Source: Bacteroidales bacterium
GTDB lineage: Bacteria; Bacteroidota; Bacteroidia; Bacteroidales; UBA10428
Reading direction: 5' to 3'
NCBI GenBank assembly: GCA_016926235.1
Contig: JAFGOZ010000361.1
Coordinates: 1 to 6,464 of the forward strand
Length of the DNA: 6,464 bases
Shown: piece by piece, positions 1-5,712 of the stretch
Layout of the letters: every line of letters starts with the position of its first letter
Position numbering within the stretch: position 1 is the stretch's first letter
Made by a program: the position numbers and the translations under genes
Notes under the pieces: generated by a model
The model's input: only the letters and a program-made list of their open reading frames with translations
Databases searched by the model: none
Told to the model about the DNA's origin: nothing

Positions 1-163
1 GACGTGCATATTCTTTTTTCTCTAAATCGGTTACATGCTCAAAAAACAGCAAGGTAGGGTAAAACCCAACCGAATACTTTTCGTTTATTTGGTTCTTTTT
101 AATTGTTTGTGCATGCAACAAAACACCCATCAAAACAAATATCACCAGTATTATTTTCTTCAT
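1..163 (-). CDS. N-terminus of an outer-membrane barrel-like protein, paralog of the 219-aa protein at 4946-5605 (partial)
   Basis: The ATG is at 161-163 and the frame stays open to the left edge, giving 54 codons; the rest lies outside the window. Residues 1-18 form a signal peptide (MKK start, hydrophobic core, ending LLHA before Gln19), so the product is exported. The mature part begins QTIKKNQINEKYSVGFYPT and aligns without gaps to the start of the mature 219-aa protein: by eye 20 of 36 positions are identical, including the block SVGFYPT. The 219-aa relative looks like a small outer-membrane beta-barrel, so the same role is inferred here. It starts 19 bp after the stop of the TonB-dependent receptor gene, so it is probably the next gene of that operon. 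The leader is A/T-rich with no Shine-Dalgarno, as usual for Bacteroidota. The start is the only ATG in front of the signal peptide. Molecular function is unknown. Confidence 0.8.
   Translation of the reverse strand, partial: MKKIILVIFVLMGVLLHAQTIKKNQINEKYSVGFYPTLLFFEHVTDLEKKEYAR
54..73. repeat. 20-bp perfect direct repeat, copy 1 (conserved SVGFYPT block)
   Basis: These 20 bases are identical to 5451-5470. Both copies lie in the same reading frame of the two paralogs and encode SVGFYPT. Conservation at DNA level, including third codon positions, suggests a fairly recent duplication or gene conversion of this block; the flanking bases diverge. Confidence 0.85.
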
Positions 164-182
164 TTTCAACAATTTAAAATAT

Positions 183-2534
183 TTACCATTTTACACGATA
201 TGTAAAGCTTGGGATTATTGGCAAACCGCTTTGTTGCCATAAACTTTTCCCCTTCGACTTATCGTTTTTGTCGATCCAATCGTAATAATAACTTATAGGG
301 TTCTGTTGGTTATATGCGTTGTAAATATTGAACGACCAGGTTTTATCGCGCCCTCTTTTTGTTTTACCATGAATCTGAAATCCCAAATCCAAGCGATGTG
401 AGTTGCCCATTCGGATACCGTTCTTTCCAGTGTACAATACAACATTATCGTCCAAAATAAATGGATTAACACCTGTTGGTTTGGGATCGTTCCAACTTGC
501 ATTCTCGTATGTTTGGTAATAGCCTGTTTCCATTGTTAATGGATAGCCTGAACCAAATATCCACGAGGCCGATAAGTTGAATTTTTTATTGAATTTATGA
601 TTTACTACCAACGAAAAATGATGTTTTCGGTCGTAAATGTAAGGATAGCGTTTCCCATTATTTTTGTTTTTAAAATACCGGTCGGTTTTAGCCAATGTAT
701 AACCAATCCAACCCGTTGTTTTTCCGTTATTTTTCTTCAACAATAATTCTATTCCTTTCGATAAACCTTCGCCACCGGTTTCTACTTTTTGCTGCCAGTC
801 GTTTTCTGCCGATTGATAGCTAACCCCGTCTTTATAATCAATTAAATTGCTTAGTATTTTTTGATAAGCTTCAACCGATAATTCATAATTATCAAAAAAG
901 GTTTTGGCATATCCAATACTAAATTGCTTCGACATGGCCGGTGCAATGCTTTTAGTAGCAGGCATCCATAAATCGTTTGGGGTACCAACATTTTGATAGC
1001 TTAACAAATGCAATGCCTGCATATTTTCGGTATATGATAGTTTTATTACACCGGTTCGTTCTGTTCCCAATACAGCCAGCAAACGCGGCTCAAACTTTTG
1101 ATAATTAACCCCATCAACCCAATAAGCTGTATATCGGGCACCAATATTGAACTTCAGAAATGGTGTTGGCTCAAAAATGTTTTCAAAATAAAGATAAGGC
1201 TCAATGCCTCGTTGCAGTTTATTTGATATACTTGCATTTAAAATGGTACTATCGTTAATCGATTTAAAATTAGTTGTTGTGCCAGGTTGAAAATTGTGGG
1301 TAACTATACCTCCACCAAAAGCCATTTGGTATTTGTTGCTTAAGGTATAATTAAACTCACTTTTTAACGAAAAATCTTGAACCGTTGCTAAATATCCAGA
1401 CTTAAAAAAACTTGAATCGACATAAAATTCCTGCGACTGACCGGTATGGTAACGGGTGTATCCAGCAACAAAATCGGACATTAACCGCTTATTTAGTTTT
1501 GAGTTAAAGCGCACTGTAGCCAATGTATTTCCCCAACGAATTCTGGATTTTCCTTTAAAATCCTCATCTTCCCAGGGGAGTATATCATATCCGTATGAAT
1601 CGTTACCATTATAACAACTAATATATAGGCGGTTATTATCGTTGAATGTGTGTGCAATTTTCCCATAAACATCATAAAACTGGTAACCGACAGACACAAA
1701 ATCGGAAATCAGAAGAATTGCGGGTCGCATAATGGCATCCAAATAAAACCTACGGGCAGAAAAAATATATGAGGTAGTGTCTTTTTTTATGGATCCCTCT
1801 AATAAAATATCAGCAGATAATAATCCGATTCCAAAACTCCCATGATGTTCTTTTTTGTTTCCTTCGCGCATGCGCAAGTCAACTACCGAAGAAAGACGCC
1901 CTCCATATTTAGCCGGAAAAGCACACTTGTACAATTTCATGTTGCTAATAATTTCGGGGTGAAAAAGCGAGAGAAAATTACCGTAATGATTTACATAATA
2001 TACCGAAGCGCCATCGAGCAGCATGAGGTTTTGATCGGGGCTACCACCACGAACATACAAGCCGCTTCGGCCTTCGGAACCACCTTGAATACCGGGCATT
2101 AATTGCATTACTTTTAGCACATCGGGCTCTCCAATTATTGGCAACGTTTTCATTTGACTAACGGGCAACGAAACCACTCCCATCTCAATACGGTTTTCAA
2201 TTTTCTTTTGGCCTCGAACCGCAATTTCGTCCAACTCGACACCTGATGAAAGATCAAAATCAATTCGAAGATTGTTTTCGACCAGAACTGATTTTGCTTG
2301 ATACCCAATAAAAGAAGCAACCAGCTTAACTGTTGAATCGGATGGAATCGATAAAGAATAATGACCAAAAAGATCGGTAGCCGTTCCTGTTTTTTGGACT
2401 TCATCCCAAATAGTAGCACCAATTAAGGGTTCATTTGTTAAACTATCGCGAATGAACCCCGAAACAATTCTGTTTTGTGAAAATGAAAAAAATGAAATGA
2501 ACAGAAAAAAGGGAAGTAAGTATATATTTCTCAT
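183..2534 (-). CDS. TonB-dependent receptor with N-terminal carboxypeptidase-like regulatory domain
   Basis: A 783-aa outer-membrane active transporter, complete from ATG to TAA. Residues 1-19 are a signal peptide (core LLPFFLFISFF, ending FSFSQ). Residues about 22-105 form the beta-sandwich regulatory-like domain typical of Bacteroidota receptors (VSGFIRDSLTNEPLIGATI, then GTATDLFGHYSL and ASFIGYQ). Residues about 115-225 are the plug: LMPGIQGG at 145-152, LYVRGGSPDQNLMLLDG at 159-175, and FPAKYGGRLSSVVDLR at 206-221. The rest is a 22-strand-type barrel ending in aromatic Trp783 (TYRVKW). Family knowledge: such receptors import large or scarce ligands using TonB-ExbB-ExbD energy. The ligand cannot be read from the sequence. 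The plug type and the adjacent DUF4249 lipoprotein place it in the DUF4249-associated group rather than the classic SusC/SusD sugar group. It starts 7 bp after the DUF4249 stop, so the two are almost certainly co-transcribed. Cys204 sits in YKCAFPAKYGG, where I would expect a small residue such as Gly. Confidence 0.96.
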   Translation of the reverse strand: MRNIYLLPFFLFISFFSFSQNRIVSGFIRDSLTNEPLIGATIWDEVQKTGTATDLFGHYSLSIPSDSTVKLVASFIGYQAKSVLVENNLRIDFDLSSGVELDEIAVRGQKKIENRIEMGVVSLPVSQMKTLPIIGEPDVLKVMQLMPGIQGGSEGRSGLYVRGGSPDQNLMLLDGASVYYVNHYGNFLSLFHPEIISNMKLYKCAFPAKYGGRLSSVVDLRMREGNKKEHHGSFGIGLLSADILLEGSIKKDTTSYIFSARRFYLDAIMRPAILLISDFVSVGYQFYDVYGKIAHTFNDNNRLYISCYNGNDSYGYDILPWEDEDFKGKSRIRWGNTLATVRFNSKLNKRLMSDFVAGYTRYHTGQSQEFYVDSSFFKSGYLATVQDFSLKSEFNYTLSNKYQMAFGGGIVTHNFQPGTTTNFKSINDSTILNASISNKLQRGIEPYLYFENIFEPTPFLKFNIGARYTAYWVDGVNYQKFEPRLLAVLGTERTGVIKLSYTENMQALHLLSYQNVGTPNDLWMPATKSIAPAMSKQFSIGYAKTFFDNYELSVEAYQKILSNLIDYKDGVSYQSAENDWQQKVETGGEGLSKGIELLLKKNNGKTTGWIGYTLAKTDRYFKNKNNGKRYPYIYDRKHHFSLVVNHKFNKKFNLSASWIFGSGYPLTMETGYYQTYENASWNDPKPTGVNPFILDDNVVLYTGKNGIRMGNSHRLDLGFQIHGKTKRGRDKTWSFNIYNAYNQQNPISYYYDWIDKNDKSKGKSLWQQSGLPIIPSFTYRVKW

Positions 2535-2541
2535 AAACTTA

Positions 2542-3432
2542 TTAGAAATCGGTGAATGTTAGTGTATAAAACTTTGAACGATACCCGGCAAAAATACCAT
2601 AGCCATTATTTATGTTCGAGTACATAATTACCGGTTCAATTGGATTAAAAAAATCGGAGTATTGGGCATTGTGATGTTTATAAAACGAAGTACGGAAGGT
2701 GTAAAATGTTTGCGAACCCTGTAAAACCTGTACTTTCAAATGTAAACTATCGGCACTCCACATACTATTTCCATCCATCATCTGAATGGTATAATTGGTT
2801 CCGTTAAACCTTTGATCGGTAAAAATTGAAATACCTAGGCCTTCTTCTACTACCGGATCGAATAGGCTAAAATGCGACATCCAAAAATAATAACTGATTG
2901 AATCCTGCCACGAATATTGCTTCGAATAATTGGCACGATACACGACTTCAAAAAAATTAGACGATGCTTGATCCTCTATATCAAACGTTAATGCATTATA
3001 TGCCCTTCCATCTTCATCGAACCAGGCATTTTCCTTAAATCCTTTGTAAGTAAACTCGGAGAAGGTAGATGGCACCGAATCGGTTGCCGATATTTCATCA
3101 TAATCAGGCACTTTTACTTTCAATGTATAGGATTTTCCTATCTCAGGATACAAAATAGAATCGGAATAATAGCCAAAGCCATTCGATGGTAATTCTGCTA
3201 TAAAATTCTCGCCATGATATATTTCAACCAAAGCATTGCTAACGTTTACAAGCATGGTGTCGAATTTACTAGCTGTTTTGCTAACATGGACTACAAAAGG
3301 CTCTTCGGGGGTAAACAAACAATTCACAACTGGTTTATCATCGTAAAGTGGGAGTTCAAGCTCAACCGGTTTTGAGCAGCTGAATATGAAAAAGAAAATA
3401 ATGTAGATCAAACAAGTACCTAAAATTCTCAT
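2542..3432 (-). CDS. DUF4249 family lipoprotein, partner of the TonB-dependent receptor
   Basis: A 296-aa complete ORF. Residues 1-18 are a lipoprotein signal (hydrophobic LIYIIFFFIFS) followed by lipobox Cys19 in IFSC, so the mature protein is lipid-anchored, probably in the outer membrane. The body matches the DUF4249 pattern: an early DKPVVNCLFTPEEPFVVHVSKT segment (about 32-53), a beta-rich stretch with NALVEIYHGENF and Y-T-L-K-V-K-V-P (66-110), and a late aromatic-rich region with SQTFYTFRTSFY and a C-terminal NNGYGIFAGYRSKFYTL. Family knowledge: DUF4249 lipoproteins are usually encoded next to TonB-dependent receptors and are thought to be accessory, perhaps ligand-capturing, in the manner of SusD; biochemistry is lacking. 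It lies 7 bp upstream of the receptor gene and 17 bp downstream of the small barrel gene. Residues just after Cys19 (SKPVELE) are not strongly acidic, so a surface-export signal is uncertain. Confidence 0.88.
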   Translation of the reverse strand: MRILGTCLIYIIFFFIFSCSKPVELELPLYDDKPVVNCLFTPEEPFVVHVSKTASKFDTMLVNVSNALVEIYHGENFIAELPSNGFGYYSDSILYPEIGKSYTLKVKVPDYDEISATDSVPSTFSEFTYKGFKENAWFDEDGRAYNALTFDIEDQASSNFFEVVYRANYSKQYSWQDSISYYFWMSHFSLFDPVVEEGLGISIFTDQRFNGTNYTIQMMDGNSMWSADSLHLKVQVLQGSQTFYTFRTSFYKHHNAQYSDFFNPIEPVIMYSNINNGYGIFAGYRSKFYTLTFTDF

Positions 3433-3449
3433 CGGCTAAAAGTGTTTTT

Positions 3450-3938
3450 TTAAGAGATTAAAAATTGGCTATTTTCATTGCTTACCGGACCATTGAATAA
3501 TTGTTTTTTATACACAAAGCCAATGTCAAACCGATTGAAAGAGTAATAATAGCCTGCTCCGTAAACAGGTGCCCAATAATACCAACGTCCCATGCCTCCC
3601 GAGGCATAACGCCAATAATTAACATTGTAACCATAACCGCCAAAAACATCAATTGTGTTTCCTTTAAAGTTTACCGGGTATCCATGCAAAATTAAAGAAG
3701 AACCAGTGTTTGTATCACTGGTAGATTCATCGGTATATCTGTACCAGTTATCAAAACTCATTTCAATGCCCAAATATTTTATTGGCTGATATTCAATACC
3801 AATATTGGTTGACACACCCTTGTATGTGCCAGGACCATTAATGAAGCCCATTGAGGTTTTGATTGCGAAATCAAGATCTTGAGACCTTGCTTCAGTAAAA
3901 CCAATTAAGAATAAAACGATGAAAAATAAATATTTCAT
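3450..3938 (-). CDS. Small exported beta-rich protein, C-terminally frameshifted paralog of the 182-aa protein
   Basis: A 162-aa ORF. Residues 1-20 are a signal peptide (MKYLFFIVLFLIGF, ending ARSQ). The mature part has alternating beta strands rich in Gly and aromatics, typical of small outer-membrane barrels. It is a tandem paralog of the upstream 182-aa protein: both share SMG(F/Y) (29-32), a Y-x-P-I-K-Y-x-G-I motif (50-58), NTG then a Y-P-(V/I)-x-F motif (77-91), GYxYN (103-105), and a final NSQFL/NKQFL block. The paralog ends QFLFSLTKNF, but here translation stops at QFLIS. Reading one base back gives LKKHF and then TAG at 3436-3438, restoring the terminal Phe. The reading frame is otherwise intact, so I call it a gene rather than a pseudogene, but barrel insertion may be impaired. 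It starts 13 bp after the 182-aa gene and lies 17 bp before the DUF4249 gene, so it is in the operon. No named family is recognised. Confidence 0.8.
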   Translation of the reverse strand: MKYLFFIVLFLIGFTEARSQDLDFAIKTSMGFINGPGTYKGVSTNIGIEYQPIKYLGIEMSFDNWYRYTDESTSDTNTGSSLILHGYPVNFKGNTIDVFGGYGYNVNYWRYASGGMGRWYYWAPVYGAGYYYSFNRFDIGFVYKKQLFNGPVSNENSQFLIS

Positions 3939-3951
3939 AGTACAGTGCTAG

Positions 3952-4500
3952 TTAGAAATTCTTAGTTAAGGAGAACAAGAATTGTTTGTTTTTAAAACCT
4001 CCTGTATATTTTTTTATTTGCATTTGTTTGTATTGAATTCCTAAGGTTATTTTTTTATAATCATAAAAGTAGCCAGCTTCCCAGTAGGGTGAAAAAGAAA
4101 AATTTCGACCTGAAGATGCAGCTCCATAGAAGTATGGATCATCATCCTTAATTGCACAAGTATGATTTTCAAAATTGTAACAATAACCTGCACCTAGGTT
4201 TATGCCATGACTCCTGAAGCTAATTGGGTAAGTAATTACACCAATAGCTAGTCCTGTATTTGTATAAGCTTCGGAAAACCGGTGAACGCCTTCGTTACTA
4301 TATAAGTAGACCGAGTTAACAGAAAGTTTAATTCCTGCGTATTTTATGGGTTTGTACCCAACTGCCATTTCATTTGCAAAACCATGGTAAAATTTTCCAG
4401 ACATAGTATAACCCATAGAAGCATTCAAAAAGAATGATTCATTTTGCGCGAACAAAATGATAGGCAAGAAACATAAAAGTAGGATGATCGTTTTTTTCAT
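3952..4500 (-). CDS. Small exported beta-barrel-like protein, first of a tandem paralog pair
   Basis: A 182-aa complete ORF. Residues 1-19 are a signal peptide (MKKTIILLLCFLPIILFAQ). The mature chain is a run of short amphipathic beta strands with Gly and aromatics (NASMGYTMSG 26-35; GYKPIKYAGIKLSV 48-61; ITYPISF 89-95; NLGAGYCYNF 101-110; YWEAGYFYDYKKITLGIQYKQM 139-160, seen as several strands) and ends in Phe182 (SLTKNF), the terminal aromatic expected of a BamA-assembled outer-membrane barrel. Cys107 and Cys115 could form a disulfide in the periplasm or on the surface. The next gene encodes a related protein. This is the first gene of the close-packed operon, preceded by a 445-bp intergenic region with a strong hairpin 15 bp from the ATG. 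The start codon is supported by the MKK signal-peptide beginning. Function is unknown; a structural or accessory role for the downstream receptor is only inferred from position. Confidence 0.82.
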   Translation of the reverse strand: MKKTIILLLCFLPIILFAQNESFFLNASMGYTMSGKFYHGFANEMAVGYKPIKYAGIKLSVNSVYLYSNEGVHRFSEAYTNTGLAIGVITYPISFRSHGINLGAGYCYNFENHTCAIKDDDPYFYGAASSGRNFSFSPYWEAGYFYDYKKITLGIQYKQMQIKKYTGGFKNKQFLFSLTKNF

Positions 4501-4515
4501 CGTTTTTAAATATTA

Positions 4516-4547
4516 AAGGGTTGCTGAATAAACATCCAGCAACCCTT
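4516..4547 (-). promoter_or_regulatory. Strong leader hairpin (attenuator or terminator) just before the operon
   Basis: Arms AAGGGTTGCTG at 4516-4526 and its perfect complement at 4537-4547 form an 11-bp stem with a 10-base loop. On the minus strand the stem is followed by TAATATTTAAAAACG and then the ATG at 4500. The run after the stem contains several T but is not a clean T-tract, so it could be a weak terminator of an upstream transcript, an attenuator in the leader of the operon, or an mRNA-stabilising or translation-control structure. The stem is certain; the role is inferred. Confidence 0.6.
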
Positions 4548-4626
4548 AGATTAGTTTATAAATGACATTCATTTTTAACTGTAGCAACACTATATTCTGC
4601 ACCCCATAAGAAATAAAAATCGACTT

Positions 4627-4634
4627 CAAATGTA
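4627..4634 (-). promoter_or_regulatory. Possible Bacteroidota -7 promoter element
   Basis: On the minus strand these bases read TACATTTG, a full match to the Bacteroidota -7 consensus TAnnTTTG. Transcription from here would start near 4620 and give a leader of about 120 bases containing the hairpin at 4516-4547. I see no TTG -33 element at the expected distance, and an eight-base match with two free positions can occur by chance, so this is tentative. Confidence 0.25.
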
Positions 4635-4768
4635 TATGTTCATACGGTAAATACTTGCTGATATTTGCAGCCCCGAACAGGCTTTTCTGAACACATAATG
4701 TTTGGTATTTTAGTTTCACAATAAAGAGGTTTATGTTGTTTTGCGGGGCCAATATAATAAACATTTTA

Positions 4769-4776
4769 CCCCCCCC
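4769..4776. repeat. Homopolymer tract C8 (G8 on the coding strand)
   Basis: Eight consecutive C on the plus strand in otherwise AT-rich DNA. On the minus strand the G8 ends 4 bases before the ATG of the doubtful 72-codon ORF. Tracts of this kind can change length by slipped-strand mispairing; whether this one does is not known. Confidence 0.9.
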
Positions 4777-4880
4777 AATATTCTCAATAAAAAATTCATT
4801 TTTTTTGTCAGAGGGGAGCTTTTTAACATTTAAGCCGTAAAAAGTTAAATTTTAGGTAATAAGTGCAAATATGCTATAAT

Positions 4881-4917
4881 AAAACAGGGTGCTTCGCAGT
4901 TTTTGCGAAAGCACCCC
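4881..4917 (-). terminator. Intrinsic terminator of the 219-aa gene
   Basis: On the minus strand, starting about 29 bases after the TAA at 4946-4948, arms at 4904-4916 and 4887-4898 pair as GGGTGC/GCACCC plus TTCGCA/TGCGAA with one bulged base (4910) and a five-base loop (4899-4903). The stem is followed by TGTTTTATTATAG, a T-rich run. Stem strength, position and T-run fit rho-independent termination, separating the upstream genes from the operon that begins at 4500. Confidence 0.85.
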
Positions 4918-4945
4918 TTATATTTCTCATTATAATCAGGCTTAT

Positions 4946-5605
4946 TTATTTGAAATAATACAGAACACCAATCATAATTTTATTTGAATAAGCCCCTTTT
5001 ATGTATTTATGAAATTGCCAATTAAAATCGATATGCAAATTTTCATAAACTTTCACCTGCATCCCGATTGGCATTATAATCTTATCATGCAATAATTTAT
5101 TATGAGCGAGAAAATCTTCTTCGATTGTTATATTATCGAATTCGAATACTTTAACTGTGTGATCGTAATATATAAAATTTGTTTTATAATATCCTGCTTC
5201 GATATAAAACTTTAATATTTTACATATACCTTTATCTATTTTGAAAGGCAATATGTATTGGGCAAAAAGCCCTAATTCTTTGTACGGTTCTTTATAATAA
5301 AAGTTGCTTTTATAATATTCAAAAGTTCCCTTTGTACCCAAAAATAAATTTTGATAAATGTTGTAAGCTATAAACGGACTTATCTCAAGCGAAGATATTT
5401 TGGCATAATTATCTTTTTCGGCATTTATAACCGAATTAAAATAAAATACAGTAGGGTAAAACCCAACCGAGAATTTTTCGTTTAATATGTTTTTCTTAAA
5501 TGTTTCAGCGAACAATGAAGTTGCAGTACAAAAGAACAGGATTATTAAGCAGGTCTTTATTATTAAACTTTTTTTAAGATTCAATATAATATTACTATTG
5601 TCCAT
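4946..5605 (-). CDS. Outer-membrane beta-barrel-like protein, paralog of the partial gene at the left edge
   Basis: A 219-aa complete ORF. After a hydrophilic start (MDNSNIILNLKKS) residues 14-33 form the hydrophobic core and end of a signal peptide (LIIKTCLIILFFCTATSLFA), with cleavage likely after Ala33. The n-region is longer than usual; a TTG at codon 8 is a possible alternative start, giving a shorter LNLKKS-type n-region. The mature chain starts ETFKKNILNEKFSVGFYPT, then shows strand-like segments separated by turns: SLEISPFIAYNIYQNLFLGTK (72-92, in pieces), LGLFAQYILPF (111-121), LKFYIEAGYY (131-140), MPIGMQVKVYENLHIDFNW (178-196), and a final MIGVLYYFK with a penultimate Phe. This resembles an 8-strand or similar outer-membrane barrel. 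It is followed by a good terminator and preceded by a 107-bp gap to the crystallin-like lipoprotein gene, so the two may share a transcript. No named family is recognised. Confidence 0.82.
   Translation of the reverse strand: MDNSNIILNLKKSLIIKTCLIILFFCTATSLFAETFKKNILNEKFSVGFYPTVFYFNSVINAEKDNYAKISSLEISPFIAYNIYQNLFLGTKGTFEYYKSNFYYKEPYKELGLFAQYILPFKIDKGICKILKFYIEAGYYKTNFIYYDHTVKVFEFDNITIEEDFLAHNKLLHDKIIMPIGMQVKVYENLHIDFNWQFHKYIKGAYSNKIMIGVLYYFK
5451..5470. repeat. 20-bp perfect direct repeat, copy 2 (conserved SVGFYPT block)
   Basis: Identical to 54-73 and in the same frame of the homologous gene, encoding residues 46-52 (SVGFYPT) of the 219-aa protein. It is the longest exact match I found between the two paralogs. 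Confidence 0.85.
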
Positions 5606-5712
5606 ATAATTATTTTATATACTAGTTTCACCTAAAAAAATAATCATCTCACATTATGTAAATTGACAAAAAATAGAGTACAATAAACTACATCACCCCA
5701 TTTTTGTATATA

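Larger units (their letters stand above)
4501..4945. other. 445-bp intergenic region between the two transcription units
   Basis: This is the only long stretch without a convincing gene. In minus-strand order it holds the terminator of the 219-aa gene (4881-4917), a tract of eight C on the plus strand (4769-4776), a small doubtful ORF (4546-4764), a possible promoter element (4627-4634) and an 11-bp hairpin (4516-4547). The ORF frame is open back to 4845 (99 codons to its stop), but the only ATG is at 4762-4764; the 72-aa product has no signal peptide, no recognisable domain, and its stop codon lies inside the hairpin arm. I therefore do not annotate it as a gene. The region most likely carries the promoter and leader of the five-gene operon downstream. 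Confidence 0.6.

Noticed and set aside
293..502. Minus-strand ORF inside the receptor gene
   Set aside because: It is in another frame within the well-supported receptor coding region and shows no protein features of its own.
1842..2102. Plus-strand 86-aa ORF starting MMFFFVSFAHAQ, resembling a signal peptide
   Set aside because: It lies antisense within the conserved plug region of the receptor, whose motifs explain the sequence; the signal-like start is a chance reading.
2150..2422. Minus-strand 90-aa ORF within the receptor N-terminal region
   Set aside because: Shifted frame of the regulatory-like domain; low-complexity and not protein-like.
183..3432. SusC/SusD-type glycan locus
   Set aside because: The lipoprotein reads as DUF4249, not SusD, and no glycoside hydrolase or sensor gene is present in the window.
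3501..3695. Plus-strand 64-aa ORF opposite the 162-aa gene
   Set aside because: Antisense to a gene with signal peptide and paralog support; no features.
4546..4764. 72-aa minus-strand ORF
   Set aside because: No signal peptide, domain or good leader; only an ATG next to a G8 tract; stop lies in a hairpin arm. Kept as an observation, not as a gene.
5625..5700. Promoter for the 219-aa gene in the 107-bp gap
   Set aside because: No TAnnTTTG match with a spaced TTG is visible; only near-matches in T-rich runs, so no site is annotated.
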